A stretch of 64,000 bases of DNA from assembly GCF_040947875.1 (NCBI RefSeq), contig NZ_JBFRXN010000001.1, positions 744,001 to 808,000 on the forward strand. The letters run 5' to 3'. Positions 44,117 to 52,918 of this stretch are shown here, piece by piece. The notes below the pieces were generated by a model that saw nothing but the letters and a program-made list of their open reading frames with translations, searched no databases and had not been told where the DNA came from. The first letter of the stretch is position 1, and every line of letters starts with the position of its first letter. Position numbers and translations under genes: made by a program. The stretch is from Pseudomonas sp. MYb118. GTDB lineage: Bacteria; Pseudomonadota; Gammaproteobacteria; Pseudomonadales; Pseudomonadaceae.

Positions 44117-45310
44117 TCAGGCTGCAACGCTCAGCAACCACCCCGACAGCCCACCTGCGATCACCACCAGCCACGGCGGCAGCTTCCAGAACATCAAGGC
44201 CACCAGTGCAAGCAGGGCCAGGGCGAAATCCGCGGGTTTGCCGATGGCGCCGGTCCACACCGGCTGATACAGCGCGGCCAGCAGCAGCCCGACCACGGCG
44301 GCGTTGATGCCGCTCAGTGCGGCCTGGGTGCGCTGGCTGCGGCGCAAGGCCTCCCAGAATGGCAGGGCGCCAAGGATCAGCAAGAAGGATGGGGCGAAGA
44401 TCGCCAGCAGGGCGATCACGCCGCCACCGAGGCCCGTGGGTGTCTGGTTCATGGCGGCGCCGAGGAACGCGGCGAAGGTGAACAGCGGGCCTGGAATGGC
44501 CTGCGCCGCGCCGTAGCCGGCGAGAAAGGTTTGCTTGTCGACCCAACCGCTGGTCACCACTTCGCTTTGCAGCAGCGGCAGCACGACGTGGCCGCCGCCG
44601 AACACCAGCGAACCGCTGCGGTAGAAGGCATCGACCATGGCCAGCGTCTGGTTGGACAGCAGTTGGTTGGCCAGCGGCAGACCGCCCAGCAACAGCACGA
44701 ACAAACTCAGCCACAACACGCCTGCGCGCCGGCGGACGGTGATCGGCAGGGGTTCGTGGCCGTTGCTTTCGGCAGGTTTGATCAGCCACAAGCCGGTTAT
44801 GCCGGCTGCCGCCATGACACCGATTTGCGTACCGATGGAGGGGTGCAGCAGGACGATGCCGGCGCCAACCATCATCATCGTGATGCGCAGGCCGTCCGTG
44901 CACAGCGTGCGCGCCATGCCCCACACCGCTTGCGCGACCACCGCCACGGCCACCACCTTGAGACCGTGCAATGCGCCGGGGGCGAGGAGGGAGCCGTAAT
45001 GGGTCAGGCCCAGGGCGAACAGCATCAGCACTAGGGCCGAGGGCAGGGTAAACCCGGCCCACGCCGCCATCGCACCCAGGTACCCGGCGCGCGACAGACC
45101 CAGGGCGATGCCGACCTGGCTGCTGGCCGGGCCCGGCAGAAACTGACACAGCGCCACCAGGTCGGCATAGCTGCGCTCGCTGAGCCAGTGTCGCCGACTG
45201 ACAAACTCCGCCCGGAAATACCCCAGATGCGCGACGGGACCGCCGAATGAAGTCAAGCCCAGGCGCAGGAAGATGACGAACACCGACCAGGCGCTGCGGG
45301 AATCGGTCAT
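44117..45310 (-). CDS. chrA: Chromate transporter ChrA (long, two-domain)
   Basis: 397 residues, the full two-domain form: each half has the CHR signature, with FLRLGLTSFGGPVAHLGYF at the start, LCQFLPGPASSQVG, and in the second half SLVFGGGHVVLPLL then GYGAAQAIPGPLFTFAAFLG. About 10-12 membrane spans. It exports chromate by proton exchange from the inner membrane. No chrB is beside it. The 422-base upstream gap contains two REP pairs. Confidence 0.92.
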   Translation of the reverse strand: MTDSRSAWSVFVIFLRLGLTSFGGPVAHLGYFRAEFVSRRHWLSERSYADLVALCQFLPGPASSQVGIALGLSRAGYLGAMAAWAGFTLPSALVLMLFALGLTHYGSLLAPGALHGLKVVAVAVVAQAVWGMARTLCTDGLRITMMMVGAGIVLLHPSIGTQIGVMAAAGITGLWLIKPAESNGHEPLPITVRRRAGVLWLSLFVLLLGGLPLANQLLSNQTLAMVDAFYRSGSLVFGGGHVVLPLLQSEVVTSGWVDKQTFLAGYGAAQAIPGPLFTFAAFLGAAMNQTPTGLGGGVIALLAIFAPSFLLILGALPFWEALRRSQRTQAALSGINAAVVGLLLAALYQPVWTGAIGKPADFALALLALVALMFWKLPPWLVVIAGGLSGWLLSVAA

Positions 45311-45389
45311 GCGGGGGCCTGCCTGGAGTGTTGGGGGTAGGAATCCATTCTAACCATGGACTGTGTACCGGGTGTTGCTCCGCCATCCC

Positions 45390-45626
45390 TGTAGGAGCGA
45401 GCTTGCTCGCGATGAGGCCAGCACATTCACCATCCATGGCGCCTGACACACCGCATCGCGAGCATGCTCGCTCCTACAGGGGCGGTGTTCACAAATCCAA
45501 TAGTGTGGGAGCGAGCCTGCTCGCGATGAGGTCGGCACATTCAACATCCATGGGGCCTGACACTCCGCTTCGCGAGCAAGCTCGCTCCTACAGGGGGCGG
45601 TGTTCACAAATCCAATAGTGTGGGAG
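45390..45626. repeat. Two REP pairs with 31-bp flanking direct repeat
   Basis: REP pairs at 45390-45480 and 45503-45596. The 31 bases at 45481-45511 (start GGCGGTGTTCACAAATCC) recur exactly at 45596-45626, which shows tandem duplication of the unit. These fill most of the gap between chrA and the symporter gene. Confidence 0.88.
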
Positions 45627-45732
45627 TGGGGTGTCCTTTTGGCGCTATCTGCTGGCTTATTAGCGTTAGCCGGCAATCCGTCGGCGCGTTACAGTGGACG
45701 CCATGTTTTTCGTACCCTGACGGACGCTGCCC

Positions 45733-46731
45733 ATGACCCGCCCCCGTTTTCTCCCCGACAACTTCACCCTGACCCTGATCGCCGTGGTCATTCTTGCCAG
45801 TCTGCTGCCCGCCAGCGGTCAGGTGGCGGTCGGGTTTGGCTGGTTGACCAACATTGCCATTGCCCTGCTGTTTTTCCTGCACGGCGCCAAGCTGTCCCGT
45901 GAGTCGATTATCGCCGGTGCGGGCCACTGGCGCCTGCATTTGCTGGTGTTCAGCCTGACGTTCATCCTCTTCCCGCTGATCGGCCTGGCGCTCAAGCCGC
46001 TGTTGTCGCCGCTGATCGGCGCCGACCTGTACATGGGCATGCTCTACCTGTGCGCATTGCCGGCCACGGTGCAGTCGGCGATTGCCTTCACTTCGCTGGC
46101 GCGCGGCAACATCCCGGCGGCGATTTGCAGTGCGGCGGCCTCCAGCCTGTTCGGGATTTTCCTCACGCCGCTGCTGGTGACACTGCTGCTCAACGTGCAC
46201 GGCGATGGCGGCTCGACGCTGGATGCGATCGTGAAAATCAGCGTGCAACTGCTGCTGCCGTTCATTGCCGGCCAGATCGCCCGGCGCTGGATCGGCGCCT
46301 GGGTGGGGCGCAACAAGAACTGGCTGAAATTCGTCGATCAGGGGTCGATCCTGCTGGTGGTGTACGGCGCCTTCAGCGAAGCGGTGAACGAGGGTATCTG
46401 GCACCAGATTCCACTGTGGGAGCTGGCCGGCCTGGTGGTCGCCTGCTGCATCGTGCTGGGCCTGGTCCTGCTGGCATCCACCGTGCTCGGCAAGGCGTTC
46501 GGGTTCAATCAGGAAGACCGCATCACCATCCTGTTCTGCGGTTCGAAGAAAAGCCTGGCGACCGGCGTACCCATGGCCCAGGTGCTGTTCGCCGGCAGCA
46601 CCATCGGCGTGCTGATTTTGCCGTTGATGCTGTTCCACCAGATCCAGTTGATGGTCTGCGCGGTCCTTGCGCAGCGTTACGCCAAGCGTCCGGAAAGCAT
46701 TCCGGAGCTGATGGCGCACGTCGATCCTTGA
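45733..46731 (+). CDS. Bile acid:sodium symporter (BASS)-family transporter
   Basis: 332 residues, nine or ten membrane spans. It has the BASS-like N-terminal block (FFLHGAKLSRESIIAG), ALPATVQSAIAFTSLARGNIPAA (Na+-binding area) and the C-terminal GSKKSLATGVPMAQVLF. Substrates are unknown; bacterial members move organic anions such as pantothenate, arsenite-related or keto acids. ATG 45733. Its TGA and the next gene's stop codon share TGATCA, so the two convergent genes meet without any gap. Confidence 0.87.
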   Translation: MTRPRFLPDNFTLTLIAVVILASLLPASGQVAVGFGWLTNIAIALLFFLHGAKLSRESIIAGAGHWRLHLLVFSLTFILFPLIGLALKPLLSPLIGADLYMGMLYLCALPATVQSAIAFTSLARGNIPAAICSAAASSLFGIFLTPLLVTLLLNVHGDGGSTLDAIVKISVQLLLPFIAGQIARRWIGAWVGRNKNWLKFVDQGSILLVVYGAFSEAVNEGIWHQIPLWELAGLVVACCIVLGLVLLASTVLGKAFGFNQEDRITILFCGSKKSLATGVPMAQVLFAGSTIGVLILPLMLFHQIQLMVCAVLAQRYAKRPESIPELMAHVDP

Positions 46732-48297
46732 TCACTGGCCGTCGACCACCCGCGGCAATTGCAGCGGGTTGAAGTCGCGCAGCGCCTCGGGCAACAGCGC
46801 CTGCGGAAAGCCCTGGTAGGCCACCGGCCGCAGGAAGCGCTCGATGGACGTCATGCCCACCGAGGTGAAGCGGCTGTCGGAGGTGGCCGGGAAGGGGCCG
46901 CCGTGCACGGTGGCGTGGGTCACTTCCTGCGGGTGGGCGAAGGCGTTGACCACGATCCGCCCGGTGCGGCGCTCCAGCACCGGCAATACGCGCCGGGCCA
47001 GTGGCAGGTCGTCTTCTTCAAGGTGCAGGGTGGCACTGAGCTGGCCGTTGAGCGAGCGCGCCACCGCCAGCCACTGCGCTTCATCCTGTACCGTCACCAA
47101 CAGCGCTGACGGGCCGAACACCTCCTGCGACAGCAGCGGTTCGCTGAGGAAACGCTGGCCGCTGACCTCCAACAATGCCGACTGGCCGTCAAAGTCCGCA
47201 TTGCCCGCGAAACCTTCGGCGATCCGCCGTGCGCCGGCGTTCTCCAGCGCCGTGAGCCCCTTGAGGTAGGACGCATGAATGCCCGGTGTCAGCATCGTGC
47301 GCGCTGCCGCCTCGTTCACCCGTTTGACCATCGCCTCACGCAGTGCCTGCAAGCCTGCGCCTTCTATCGCGATCAGCAGCGCCGGGCGCAGGCAGGCCTG
47401 GCCGACGTTGACCAGCATGCGCTCGATGAACCCGTCGCCGATCTGCGCACCCCGTGCGGCCAGTGCGGCGGGCAGGATGAACGTCGGGTTGATACTGGTC
47501 ATTTCAGTGAACACCGGAATTGGCTCGGGCCGCTGTTGCGCCCGGCGATACAGGGCCATGCCGCCGTGCTCTGAACCGGTGAACGTCACCGCCTTGATCA
47601 ACGGATGGTCGACCAGCGCTTCGCCGATGGCATTGCCGCTGCCGCGCACCATCGAAAACACGCCTTCGTGCAGGCCATGGTCATGCACCGCCTGCTGGAT
47701 CGCCCGCGCCTGGATTTCCGAAGCGCCGGGGTGGGCGTTGTGAGCCTTGAGGATCACCGTCGCCCCGGCGGCCATCGCCGAAGCCGTATCACCCCCGGCC
47801 ACCGAGTAGGAGATCGGGAAGTTGCTCGCGCCGAAAATCGCCACCGGGCCGATGGCGATTTTCTGCAAGCGATGGTCCATGCGCGGACGCGGCTGCCGCT
47901 CGGGCTGTGCCGGGTCAATGGCCAGTTGCAGGAAGCGGCCTTTGCGCACCACCTCGGCGAACTGGCGAAATTGCGTGGCCGCCCGGCCGACTTCACCTTC
48001 GAGCTGCGCTTGCGGCAGGCCGGTTTCCAGTGCGGCCCGCTGCGCCAGCGCCGGGCGAACGGCTTCGAGGTTGTCGGCGATGCTGTCCAGGAACGCTGCG
48101 CGCTGGCTCAGCGAGGTATGGCTGTAACTGTCGAACGCTTCATCGGCGAGGGTGGCGGCGCGGTGCACCTGCAACGCGCCACCGAGGGCGAAATCGGTGT
48201 CGAGCCATTGCTGCGTGGCGGGGTTGAGCGCCTTCATCGTGCCTTCGCTGGCCGGGACATCGTGGGCGCCGATGATCAGGTTACCTGTGAGTTTCAT
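46732..48297 (-). CDS. Aldehyde dehydrogenase, alpha-ketoglutarate-semialdehyde dehydrogenase type
   Basis: 521 residues, the length of the KGSADH/AldA subgroup. Active-site residues: C302 in GQACLRPA, E265 in EMTSINP, N159 (GASNFP) and K184. It resembles NADP+-dependent alpha-ketoglutaric semialdehyde dehydrogenases, but typical members read EMGS(V/I)NP and GQFCT(K/N)PG, so two active-site-neighbour positions differ. It follows the isochorismatase-like gene by 6 bases, so one operon driven from the HxlR-controlled promoter is likely. The aldehyde substrate is unknown. Confidence 0.82.
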   Translation of the reverse strand: MKLTGNLIIGAHDVPASEGTMKALNPATQQWLDTDFALGGALQVHRAATLADEAFDSYSHTSLSQRAAFLDSIADNLEAVRPALAQRAALETGLPQAQLEGEVGRAATQFRQFAEVVRKGRFLQLAIDPAQPERQPRPRMDHRLQKIAIGPVAIFGASNFPISYSVAGGDTASAMAAGATVILKAHNAHPGASEIQARAIQQAVHDHGLHEGVFSMVRGSGNAIGEALVDHPLIKAVTFTGSEHGGMALYRRAQQRPEPIPVFTEMTSINPTFILPAALAARGAQIGDGFIERMLVNVGQACLRPALLIAIEGAGLQALREAMVKRVNEAAARTMLTPGIHASYLKGLTALENAGARRIAEGFAGNADFDGQSALLEVSGQRFLSEPLLSQEVFGPSALLVTVQDEAQWLAVARSLNGQLSATLHLEEDDLPLARRVLPVLERRTGRIVVNAFAHPQEVTHATVHGGPFPATSDSRFTSVGMTSIERFLRPVAYQGFPQALLPEALRDFNPLQLPRVVDGQ

Positions 48298-48303
48298 GAG
48301 TGA

Positions 48304-48933
48304 TCACTCCTGCCCGGCGAGGAGGGTGACGAGCTCATGGGTCGTGACGATCGAATGGGCGAAGGTCGGGCCGTTGAGTTCGTGGGCGGCGTGCATCATT
48401 TCCGGACGCAATGCGGCGGTTGCATCGCGGACCAGGGTAACGTGGTAACCCATTTCCGCGGCATAGCGGGCGGTCGCCTCGATGCAGGTATTGGCCAGCA
48501 GGCCGACGATGATCACGTGGGTGATGCCTTGCTGCTTGAGGCGAAAATCCAGGTCGGTGTTGGCGAAACCGCTGGAGCCCCAGTGCTCCTGGACGACGAT
48601 GTCACCGTCCTGCGGGGCGAAATCAGGGTGCCATTCGCCGCCCCATTCGCCACGGGCGAAGTGGTGCATGTGCATGATCTTGCTCTGGGTGGGGGTCGGG
48701 TGGTCCCAGCATTCGTAGTCGCCATGTTCCCAGCGACGGTGCGGTACGATGACCACCTGAATGCCCTGGCCGCGTACGGCGATGTCGAGGGTGCGCAGGT
48801 TGTCGAGCAGGCCGACCTGTTCGGCGATCGGCTTGAGCAGGGGGAAAACCTTGCCGCCTTCGGACAGGAAATCGTTATAGGGATCGACCAGCAGATAAGC
48901 GGTGCGATCCAGGGGATAAAAGGGCTTCGACAT
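48304..48933 (-). CDS. Isochorismatase-like cysteine hydrolase with an atypical lysine position
   Basis: 209 residues from ATG 48933, with GGAGA just upstream (an apparent longer start at GTG 48948 overlaps that ribosome-binding site). Isochorismatase-like fold: D17 in LLVDPYND and the nucleophile C150 in LLANTCIEATARYA. In ordinary members the catalytic Lys falls in a 'VV.K....saF' strand; here the strand reads DIVVQEHWGSSGF with no Lys. The gene is divergent from an HxlR regulator and operonic with the aldehyde dehydrogenase. Amide or urea-type hydrolysis is plausible, or a changed activity. Confidence 0.83.
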   Translation of the reverse strand: MSKPFYPLDRTAYLLVDPYNDFLSEGGKVFPLLKPIAEQVGLLDNLRTLDIAVRGQGIQVVIVPHRRWEHGDYECWDHPTPTQSKIMHMHHFARGEWGGEWHPDFAPQDGDIVVQEHWGSSGFANTDLDFRLKQQGITHVIIVGLLANTCIEATARYAAEMGYHVTLVRDATAALRPEMMHAAHELNGPTFAHSIVTTHELVTLLAGQE

Positions 48934-48994
48934 GACAATGTTCTCCACAAGAAGATGAATGACAGGTGCCGGGGTTGCCCGGTCATCTTGTTGA

Positions 48995-49007
48995 TATGAT
49001 AATCATA
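48995..49007. promoter_or_regulatory. Palindrome between hydrolase and HxlR genes, candidate operator
   Basis: TATGAT, one base, ATCATA, a perfect 6-bp inverted repeat 26 bases before the regulator start and 62 bases before the hydrolase start, in an AT-rich stretch. Symmetry fits a dimeric winged-helix repressor of the HxlR type. Confidence 0.5.
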
Positions 49008-49032
49008 GTAACTAGGTATGAGGCAAGCTCCT

Positions 49033-49542
49033 ATGTCGATAAACACCAGTGCTCCCGACACGCTGTGCCCGATTGCACGGGCCGAAACCGTCGTGGGTGA
49101 CCGCTGGACCGTGCTGGTATTGCGGGAGTTGTTCATGGGCAGCCATCGCTACGACGAGATCCAGGCGCAGACCGGCGGTACGCCGCAAATGGTCGCCTCG
49201 CGCCTGAAAAACCTGGAAGCCGAAGGCATGGTCGAACGTCGCCTGTACAACGAACGACCACCACGCTACGAATATCACCTTAGCGAAAAAGGCCGGGCTT
49301 TCTACCCGGTGGTGCTGGCGCTGCGAGCCTGGGGGGAAACCTGGTGCAAATCACCGCAGGAGGGCCTGGCGGTGGTCTACACCCACACCACCTGCGGCGA
49401 ACCGGCTGGCCTTGGCCTGGCGTGCGCTCACTGCGGTGAACTGCTGCGCCGTGACGAACTGGTCAGCGAACAGAGCCCGGCCTACCAGGCCGAACGCCAA
49501 GAGCGGCGCGAAGCGTTCAAGAGTGCACGCAGCCCGCAGTGA
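49033..49542 (+). CDS. HxlR family transcriptional regulator with C-terminal Cys motif
   Basis: 169 residues from ATG 49033 (GAGG upstream); ATG 49018 is possible but has a poor site. HxlR winged helix: CPIARAETVVGDRW, VLRELFMGSHRYDEI, then GGTPQMVASRLKNLE and RPPRYEYHLSEKGRA. Conserved Cys12 is present. After the DNA-binding part is an extra segment with C121 and C131-x2-C134, resembling a small zinc-ribbon. It probably represses or activates the divergent hydrolase-aldehyde dehydrogenase operon through the palindrome at 48995. Confidence 0.87.
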   Translation: MSINTSAPDTLCPIARAETVVGDRWTVLVLRELFMGSHRYDEIQAQTGGTPQMVASRLKNLEAEGMVERRLYNERPPRYEYHLSEKGRAFYPVVLALRAWGETWCKSPQEGLAVVYTHTTCGEPAGLGLACAHCGELLRRDELVSEQSPAYQAERQERREAFKSARSPQ

Positions 49543-49576
49543 GCGGAACATGGATGACATCGCGCAAGGAGCCCAC

Positions 49577-50134
49577 ATGCCACTGACCGCCACCACCCTG
49601 ATCGACATCGCCATGAGCAACCCGGTCAATGCCGAAATGCTCCGACGCCTGCCCGAGCTGGGGCTCGACCAATGCCTGCTGACGGCGGGCTGCCTGTTCC
49701 AGGCGGTGTGGAATCACCAGTCTGGCCAGCCAGCGGGGTGGGGCATCAAGGATTACGATGTTTTCTACTTCGACGAAGACCTGTCCTGGGACACGGAAAA
49801 CCGTGTGATCCAGGCCGCCCAGGTGCTGTTCCAGGACCTGGGCGTGAACGTCGAACTGAAGAACCAGGCGCGGGTGCATCTGTGGTACGCACAACGCTTC
49901 GGTGTCGGTTACCCGCAACTGCTGTCGGCCAAAGACGGCATCGACCGTTATCTGGTGGCGGGCACCTGCATCGGCCTGGATGTGAACAGCGGAGAGCTGT
50001 ACGCCACCTACGGCCTGGACGACATCGAGCAGGGGCTGTTGCGGATCAATCCACTCAATTCCCGTCCGGCGCTGTTTGCGCAAAAGGCGCAGAGTTATCA
50101 GGCGCGTTGGCCGTGGCTGCAGATGATCGAATGA
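49577..50134 (+). CDS. Nucleotidyltransferase-fold protein (DUF925)
   Basis: 185 residues from ATG 49577 with AAGGAG five bases upstream; earlier starts lie in the linker after hxlR. It belongs to the DUF925 nucleotidyltransferase family: LTAGCLFQAVWN, then WGIKDYDVFYFDEDLSWDTE (metal-binding Asp cluster) and LKNQARVHLWY. Its start lies 34 bases after the regulator, so co-transcription is possible. Function is unknown; members may transfer nucleotides to proteins or RNA. Confidence 0.85.
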   Translation: MPLTATTLIDIAMSNPVNAEMLRRLPELGLDQCLLTAGCLFQAVWNHQSGQPAGWGIKDYDVFYFDEDLSWDTENRVIQAAQVLFQDLGVNVELKNQARVHLWYAQRFGVGYPQLLSAKDGIDRYLVAGTCIGLDVNSGELYATYGLDDIEQGLLRINPLNSRPALFAQKAQSYQARWPWLQMIE

Positions 50135-50169
50135 AAAGGGACGGGGTGCCGATGCGCCCCGTCCCCTTT
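50135..50169. terminator. Bidirectional hairpin terminator
   Basis: AAAGGGACGGGG pairs with CCCCGTCCCCTTT (one bulge) around ~10 bases, flanked by A and T runs, between the convergent DUF925 and NTF2-like genes. Confidence 0.78.
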
Positions 50170-50171
50170 GA

Positions 50172-50603
50172 TCAGAACTTGAACGCCTGACGCCCAACCA
50201 GCAGCCACTGGCCTTTCTGCTTCTGCCAGATCTGGAAGTTCTCGATCTCGGTCGGGATCACTTCCTCGCCCTTCAGCGCCTGCGCCGAGAAGTGGTTGCG
50301 CACCAGCGCGACGTCGCCCGACAGGTTGATGGTCTGGTTCTGCATCTCCAGGGTCTTGAACGCACTGCGGCCGGTTTCGATGTCGGCGATGTATTCCTGC
50401 TTGTTCTGGATTTTCCCGCTGGAGTGGCCGTAGGTCAGGTTCTCGGCGGTCAGGGCGTTGAGCTCGGGGATGTTCTTTTTCAGCATGGCCTGGGTCAGCT
50501 TGTCGACGGCCTTGGCCACGTCGGCTTCACCGCTGGACGGGGCGGCGGCGACATAGCCGCTGAACAGGCAGAGAAAACCGACCAGCACTTTCACTTTTTT
50601 CAT
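50172..50603 (-). CDS. Exported NTF2-like (DUF4440) protein
   Basis: 143 residues from ATG 50603, with AAGGAA seven bases upstream. Signal peptide 1-20 (ends VAAA). The mature domain is NTF2-like: VDKLTQAMLKKNIPELNALTAENLTYGHSSGKIQNK and the QIWQKQKGQWLLVGRQAFKF end (in parts). These small periplasmic proteins are common and of unknown ligand. It is probably monocistronic, sharing a bidirectional terminator with the upstream gene. Confidence 0.8.
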   Translation of the reverse strand: MKKVKVLVGFLCLFSGYVAAAPSSGEADVAKAVDKLTQAMLKKNIPELNALTAENLTYGHSSGKIQNKQEYIADIETGRSAFKTLEMQNQTINLSGDVALVRNHFSAQALKGEEVIPTEIENFQIWQKQKGQWLLVGRQAFKF

Positions 50604-50731
50604 GGGTGATTCCTTGTTGTTGTAGGTGAACGAGTGATGGGCCTGGGGTGGCATTCATCAGTCGTCGTACAACCTAGCATGCGGCATGAGAAAAGCGAAC
50701 TGTCTGGGATATCGGTTTGCCTGTTCGGTCC

Positions 50732-50828
50732 CCATCGCGAGCAGGCTCGCTCCCACAATGGTTTTTTGGTGAACACAGTTTCTGTGAACACTGGAGATCC
50801 AATGTGGGAGCGAGCCTGCTCGCGATGG
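50732..50828. repeat. Outward-facing REP pair
   Basis: Elements at 50732-50758 and 50801-50828 in the order opposite to the usual head-to-head pair, between ilvD and the NTF2-like gene. Confidence 0.85.
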
Positions 50829-50857
50829 GGCCAGATCAGACACCCAAGAAAAACGGA

Positions 50858-52540
50858 TCAAAGATACTTATCCGTCACCGCCCCCTCCGAAGCACTCGAC
50901 ACCGTCTTCGCATACTTGGCCAGCACCCCGCGCGTGTACTTGGGCGCAGGCCGAACCCAGCGGGCCTTGCGCTCGGCCAGCACCGCGTCGGTCACCGCCA
51001 GGCTGATCTGCCGGGTCTCTGCGTCGATGGTGATGCGATCGCCATCCTCGACCAGCGCAATCGGCCCGCCCTCGAAGGCTTCCGGGGTGATGTGGCCGAC
51101 CACGAAGCCGTGGGATCCGCCGGAAAACCGGCCGTCGGTGATCAGCGCCACCTCCTTGCCGAGGCCCTTGCCCATCACCGCCGAGGTCGGCGAGAGCATT
51201 TCGCGCATGCCCGGGCCGCCCTTGGGGCCCTCGTAACGAATCACGATGACATCGCCGGCCTGCACTTCACCGTTGAGAATACCGGCCAGCGCGCCTTCTT
51301 CGCCGTGATAGACCCGCGCCGTGCCCTCAAAGCGCAGGCCTTCCTTGCCGGTGATCTTGGCCACTGCGCCGGTGGGTGAGAGATTGCCGTGCAGCACCAC
51401 CAGGTGCGAATCCTTTTTCACCGGCTGGTCGAACGGCAGGATCACGTCCTGGCCGGCGGGGTAGTCCGGCACGTTCGCCAGGTTTTGCGCCAGGGTCTTG
51501 CCGGTGACGGTCATGGCATCGCCGTGCAGCATGCCGGCGGCGAGCATGCGTTTCATCAGCGGCTGGATGCCGCCGATGGCCACCAGCTCGCTCATCATGT
51601 ATTGGCCGCTGGGGCGCAGGTCGGCCACCACCGGCGAGACTTTGCCCAGTTCGACGAAGTCATCCAGGCTCAATTCGACGTCCACTGCGTGGGCCATGGC
51701 CAACAGATGCAGCACGGCATTGGTCGAGCCGGCGAGGGCGATCACCACGCGAATGGCATTCTCGAAGGCCTTGCGGGTCATGATGTCCCGTGGCTTGAGG
51801 TCGAGCTTGAGCAGTTCCATGACCTGTTGCCCGGCGCGGAAACTGTCCGAAGCCTTGTCGCCGCCGACCGCGTCCTGGGAACTGGAGCCCGGCAGGCTCA
51901 TGCCCAGCGCTTCGATGGCCGAGGCCATGGTGTTGGCGGTGTACATGCCGCCGCAGGAGCCCGGCCCGGGGATCGCCACTTCCTCGATCTGCTTGACCTG
52001 GATTTCGTTGATGTCGCCGCGGGCGTTCTGGCCCACGGCTTCGAACACGGAAATGATGTCGGTGTGCCCGGCGCCAGGGCGGATGGTGCCGCCGTAGACG
52101 AAGATGGACGGGCGGTTGAGCCGCGCCATGCCGATCAGGCAGCCCGGCATGTTCTTGTCGCAGCCGCCGACGGTCACCAGGCCGTCGAAACCTTCGCAGC
52201 CGGCCACCGTCTCGATGGAGTCGGCGATCACCTCACGGGACACCAGCGAGTACTTCATGCCTTCGGTGCCGTTGGCGATGCCGTCGGAAATGGTGATGGT
52301 GTTGAAAATGACGCCCTTGGCCCCGGCGGCATTCGCGCCTTTTTCCGCCTCGGCCGCCAGCTTGTCGATGTGCATGTTGCATGGCGTGACCATCGCCCAG
52401 GTGGAGGCGATGCCGATCTGCGGCTTCTTGAAGTCTTCGTCGGTGAAACCCACGGCCCGAAGCATCGAACGGCCGGGCGCACGCTCCACGCCATCGACCA
52501 CTTGAGAGGAATACTTGCGCAAATCGTCTTTACTTCTCAT
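50858..52540 (-). CDS. ilvD: Dihydroxy-acid dehydratase, short form (IlvD)
   Basis: 560 residues, the shorter IlvD type (the E. coli-type enzyme is ~616). Cluster and substrate-binding Cys lie in VTPCNMH, VGGCDKNMPGC and GPGSCGGMYTANTM; GRFSGGSHGFVVGHITPEA is the C-terminal signature. It dehydrates 2,3-dihydroxy-3-methylvalerate and -isovalerate in isoleucine/valine synthesis. It may be a second dehydratase beside the long form elsewhere in the genome, or act on sugar acids. It is divergent from mqo with ~380 bases between. Confidence 0.9.
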   Translation of the reverse strand: MRSKDDLRKYSSQVVDGVERAPGRSMLRAVGFTDEDFKKPQIGIASTWAMVTPCNMHIDKLAAEAEKGANAAGAKGVIFNTITISDGIANGTEGMKYSLVSREVIADSIETVAGCEGFDGLVTVGGCDKNMPGCLIGMARLNRPSIFVYGGTIRPGAGHTDIISVFEAVGQNARGDINEIQVKQIEEVAIPGPGSCGGMYTANTMASAIEALGMSLPGSSSQDAVGGDKASDSFRAGQQVMELLKLDLKPRDIMTRKAFENAIRVVIALAGSTNAVLHLLAMAHAVDVELSLDDFVELGKVSPVVADLRPSGQYMMSELVAIGGIQPLMKRMLAAGMLHGDAMTVTGKTLAQNLANVPDYPAGQDVILPFDQPVKKDSHLVVLHGNLSPTGAVAKITGKEGLRFEGTARVYHGEEGALAGILNGEVQAGDVIVIRYEGPKGGPGMREMLSPTSAVMGKGLGKEVALITDGRFSGGSHGFVVGHITPEAFEGGPIALVEDGDRITIDAETRQISLAVTDAVLAERKARWVRPAPKYTRGVLAKYAKTVSSASEGAVTDKYL

Positions 52541-52918
52541 GACCCTTCCTCATGCAGACGCCTGGAAAATCAGCATGAGTATAGTGGCCGGCAGGCGCGG
52601 GCCCGGACTATCAGGTCAGGAACAGACGCGCGGGTTCACCGTGTCGTGATATCCTGCGCGCCACTTGATTAAGTCAATTCCGTTTTCCTGTCCCTGGCGA
52701 CAGGCGAACAGAATCACTGTCGCTCAAGTAGCTGAAGCCAAAAAAGATAAAAAGTCAGTTCAGTAGGGACATATAACTGAGGCCGGTGCATGCAATCGGC
52801 CTTGTGTGCCCACCCTGCAGTTCTTACGTGCGAGTACCGGGGACAGTCAGCCTGTCTGTCGTGATCAGGGGCTCGCGGGTAGGGAAGAAGGGCGGACGTT
52901 TTATCATAGGTGCTACAG
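52541..52918. promoter_or_regulatory. Divergent ilvD/mqo control region
   Basis: 378 bases. It has an ilvD leader, an AT-rich stretch near 52735-52760, a short GGCCG/CGGCC hairpin near 52779-52801, and, before mqo, GGAAGAAGGG and a TTATCATAGG stretch. A TAGGTG beside the ATG at 52919 likely sets the start. I saw no REP or clear operator. Confidence 0.45.
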
